A stretch of DNA of 64,000 nt, taken from positions 135,027,689 to 135,091,688 of the forward strand of contig NC_090321.1 in the NCBI RefSeq assembly GCF_040869045.1. The letters run 5' to 3'. A program made the translations under genes and the position numbers. The notes below the pieces were generated by a model. The model ran no database searches. It saw only the letters and a program-made list of their open reading frames with translations, and was not told the DNA's origin. Positions 63,792 to 64,000 of the stretch are shown in pieces (positions within the stretch are counted from its first letter, which is position 1; every line of letters begins with the position of its first letter). Source of the DNA: Eurosta solidaginis (taxonomy: Eukaryota > Arthropoda > Insecta > Diptera > Tephritidae).

Positions 63792-64000
63792 TGTTCTCTT
63801 TGCATTGATTTTCGAGTCTCAATTTATGGACTACGCCCGTTCTCATTACCTCCATACTGGTGGTCGTTGTTGCAATTGCCAGCGCCAGTTGGCACGCTTT
63901 TTCAAATGTATCCAAATTACTCTCACCCAATAACCGGGTTTGAATTCGCTCACTCGAAAGTCCACAAACAAATTTTATTAGCAATGCTCTGTTCAAAAAG
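63655..64000 (-). CDS. Mag-like Gypsy gag, C-terminal part (cut by window end)
   Basis: The open frame overlaps the previous one in another phase: LIKFVCGLSSERIQTRLLGE and TFEKACQLALAIATT are the usual end of the Gypsy capsid (Gag CTD), leading to basic residues before the zinc knuckle. The frame change to 62454-63791 near 63790 may be a programmed or a damaging shift; this cannot be decided here. The rest of gag and the 5' LTR lie beyond 64000. Confidence 0.7.
   Translation of the reverse strand, partial: FLNRALLIKFVCGLSSERIQTRLLGESNLDTFEKACQLALAIATTTTSMEVMRTGVVHKLRLENQCKENNARRKSREHRNGSERRDKYRGRSGKMLLLPENGSYRKRLLGETKK

Overview
The window looks like a piece of an AT-rich genome of a higher fly. 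Short introns (55-190 bp), BEL/Pao and Ty3/Gypsy elements, Jockey-type LINEs, Tc1, hAT-like and Harbinger-like elements, and a dispersed minisatellite-bearing repeat I associate with tephritid fruit flies all point that way. The family placement is recall plus inference, not a computed result. About 85% of the window is nested, partly duplicated transposable-element DNA. The only candidate host-gene pieces are two intron-containing C-terminal fragments (6364-6785 and 13131-13768); I could not name either.

Layout. 1-6.9 kb: AT-rich DNA with small terminal-inverted-repeat elements (MITEs), a foldback repeat, a dead Copia element and a two-exon gene end. 6.93-10.75 kb: a hAT-like element with long inverted ends and a perfect 8-bp target duplication, stuffed with dead LINE pieces. 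10.75-12.6 kb is one arm of a large inverted duplication whose other arm is 27.7-30.0 kb; both hold the 5' LTR and gag start of a Gypsy family whose Gag begins with a SAP-like motif. 13.1-15.0 kb: host-gene exons, then a Tc1 relic split by a MITE. 15.5-31.9 kb, mostly minus strand: three broken copies of that Gypsy family, a 4-kb LINE inserted with a 12-bp target duplication, and a 3-kb element with ~128-bp minisatellite units that itself carries a solo LTR. 31.9-37.8 kb: a dead BEL 5' half joined to the 3' half and LTR of a Gypsy copy, then a second minisatellite element.

37.8-59.9 kb is the most informative part. A LINE fragment carries a minus-strand BEL element (BEL-3). About 3.15 kb of this LINE/BEL-3 sequence occurs twice as a direct repeat (38238-41387 and 56155-59304), flanking a third element, BEL-1. 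BEL-1 is nearly intact (one frameshift), and its integrase is interrupted by a structurally complete element, BEL-2 (46762-55313): 344-bp LTRs with about four differences, 5-bp target duplication, and an uninterrupted 1,762-codon gag-pol. BEL-2 also has a third reading frame between pol and the 3' LTR. This frame has its own splice acceptor, matches in phase a mini-exon and donor in the 5' leader, and encodes a free nucleocapsid-like zinc-knuckle protein. The diverged BEL-3 has the same kind of frame in the same place. This shared spliced accessory nucleocapsid is the best candidate for an under-described system here.

59.9-64.0 kb: a minus-strand Gypsy element with very short LTRs (Mag-like), truncated by the window end. 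It carries a MITE and a small inverted templated insertion. No CRISPR array, functional tRNA or rRNA gene was found. Coordinates of element edges without terminal repeats or target duplications are approximate.
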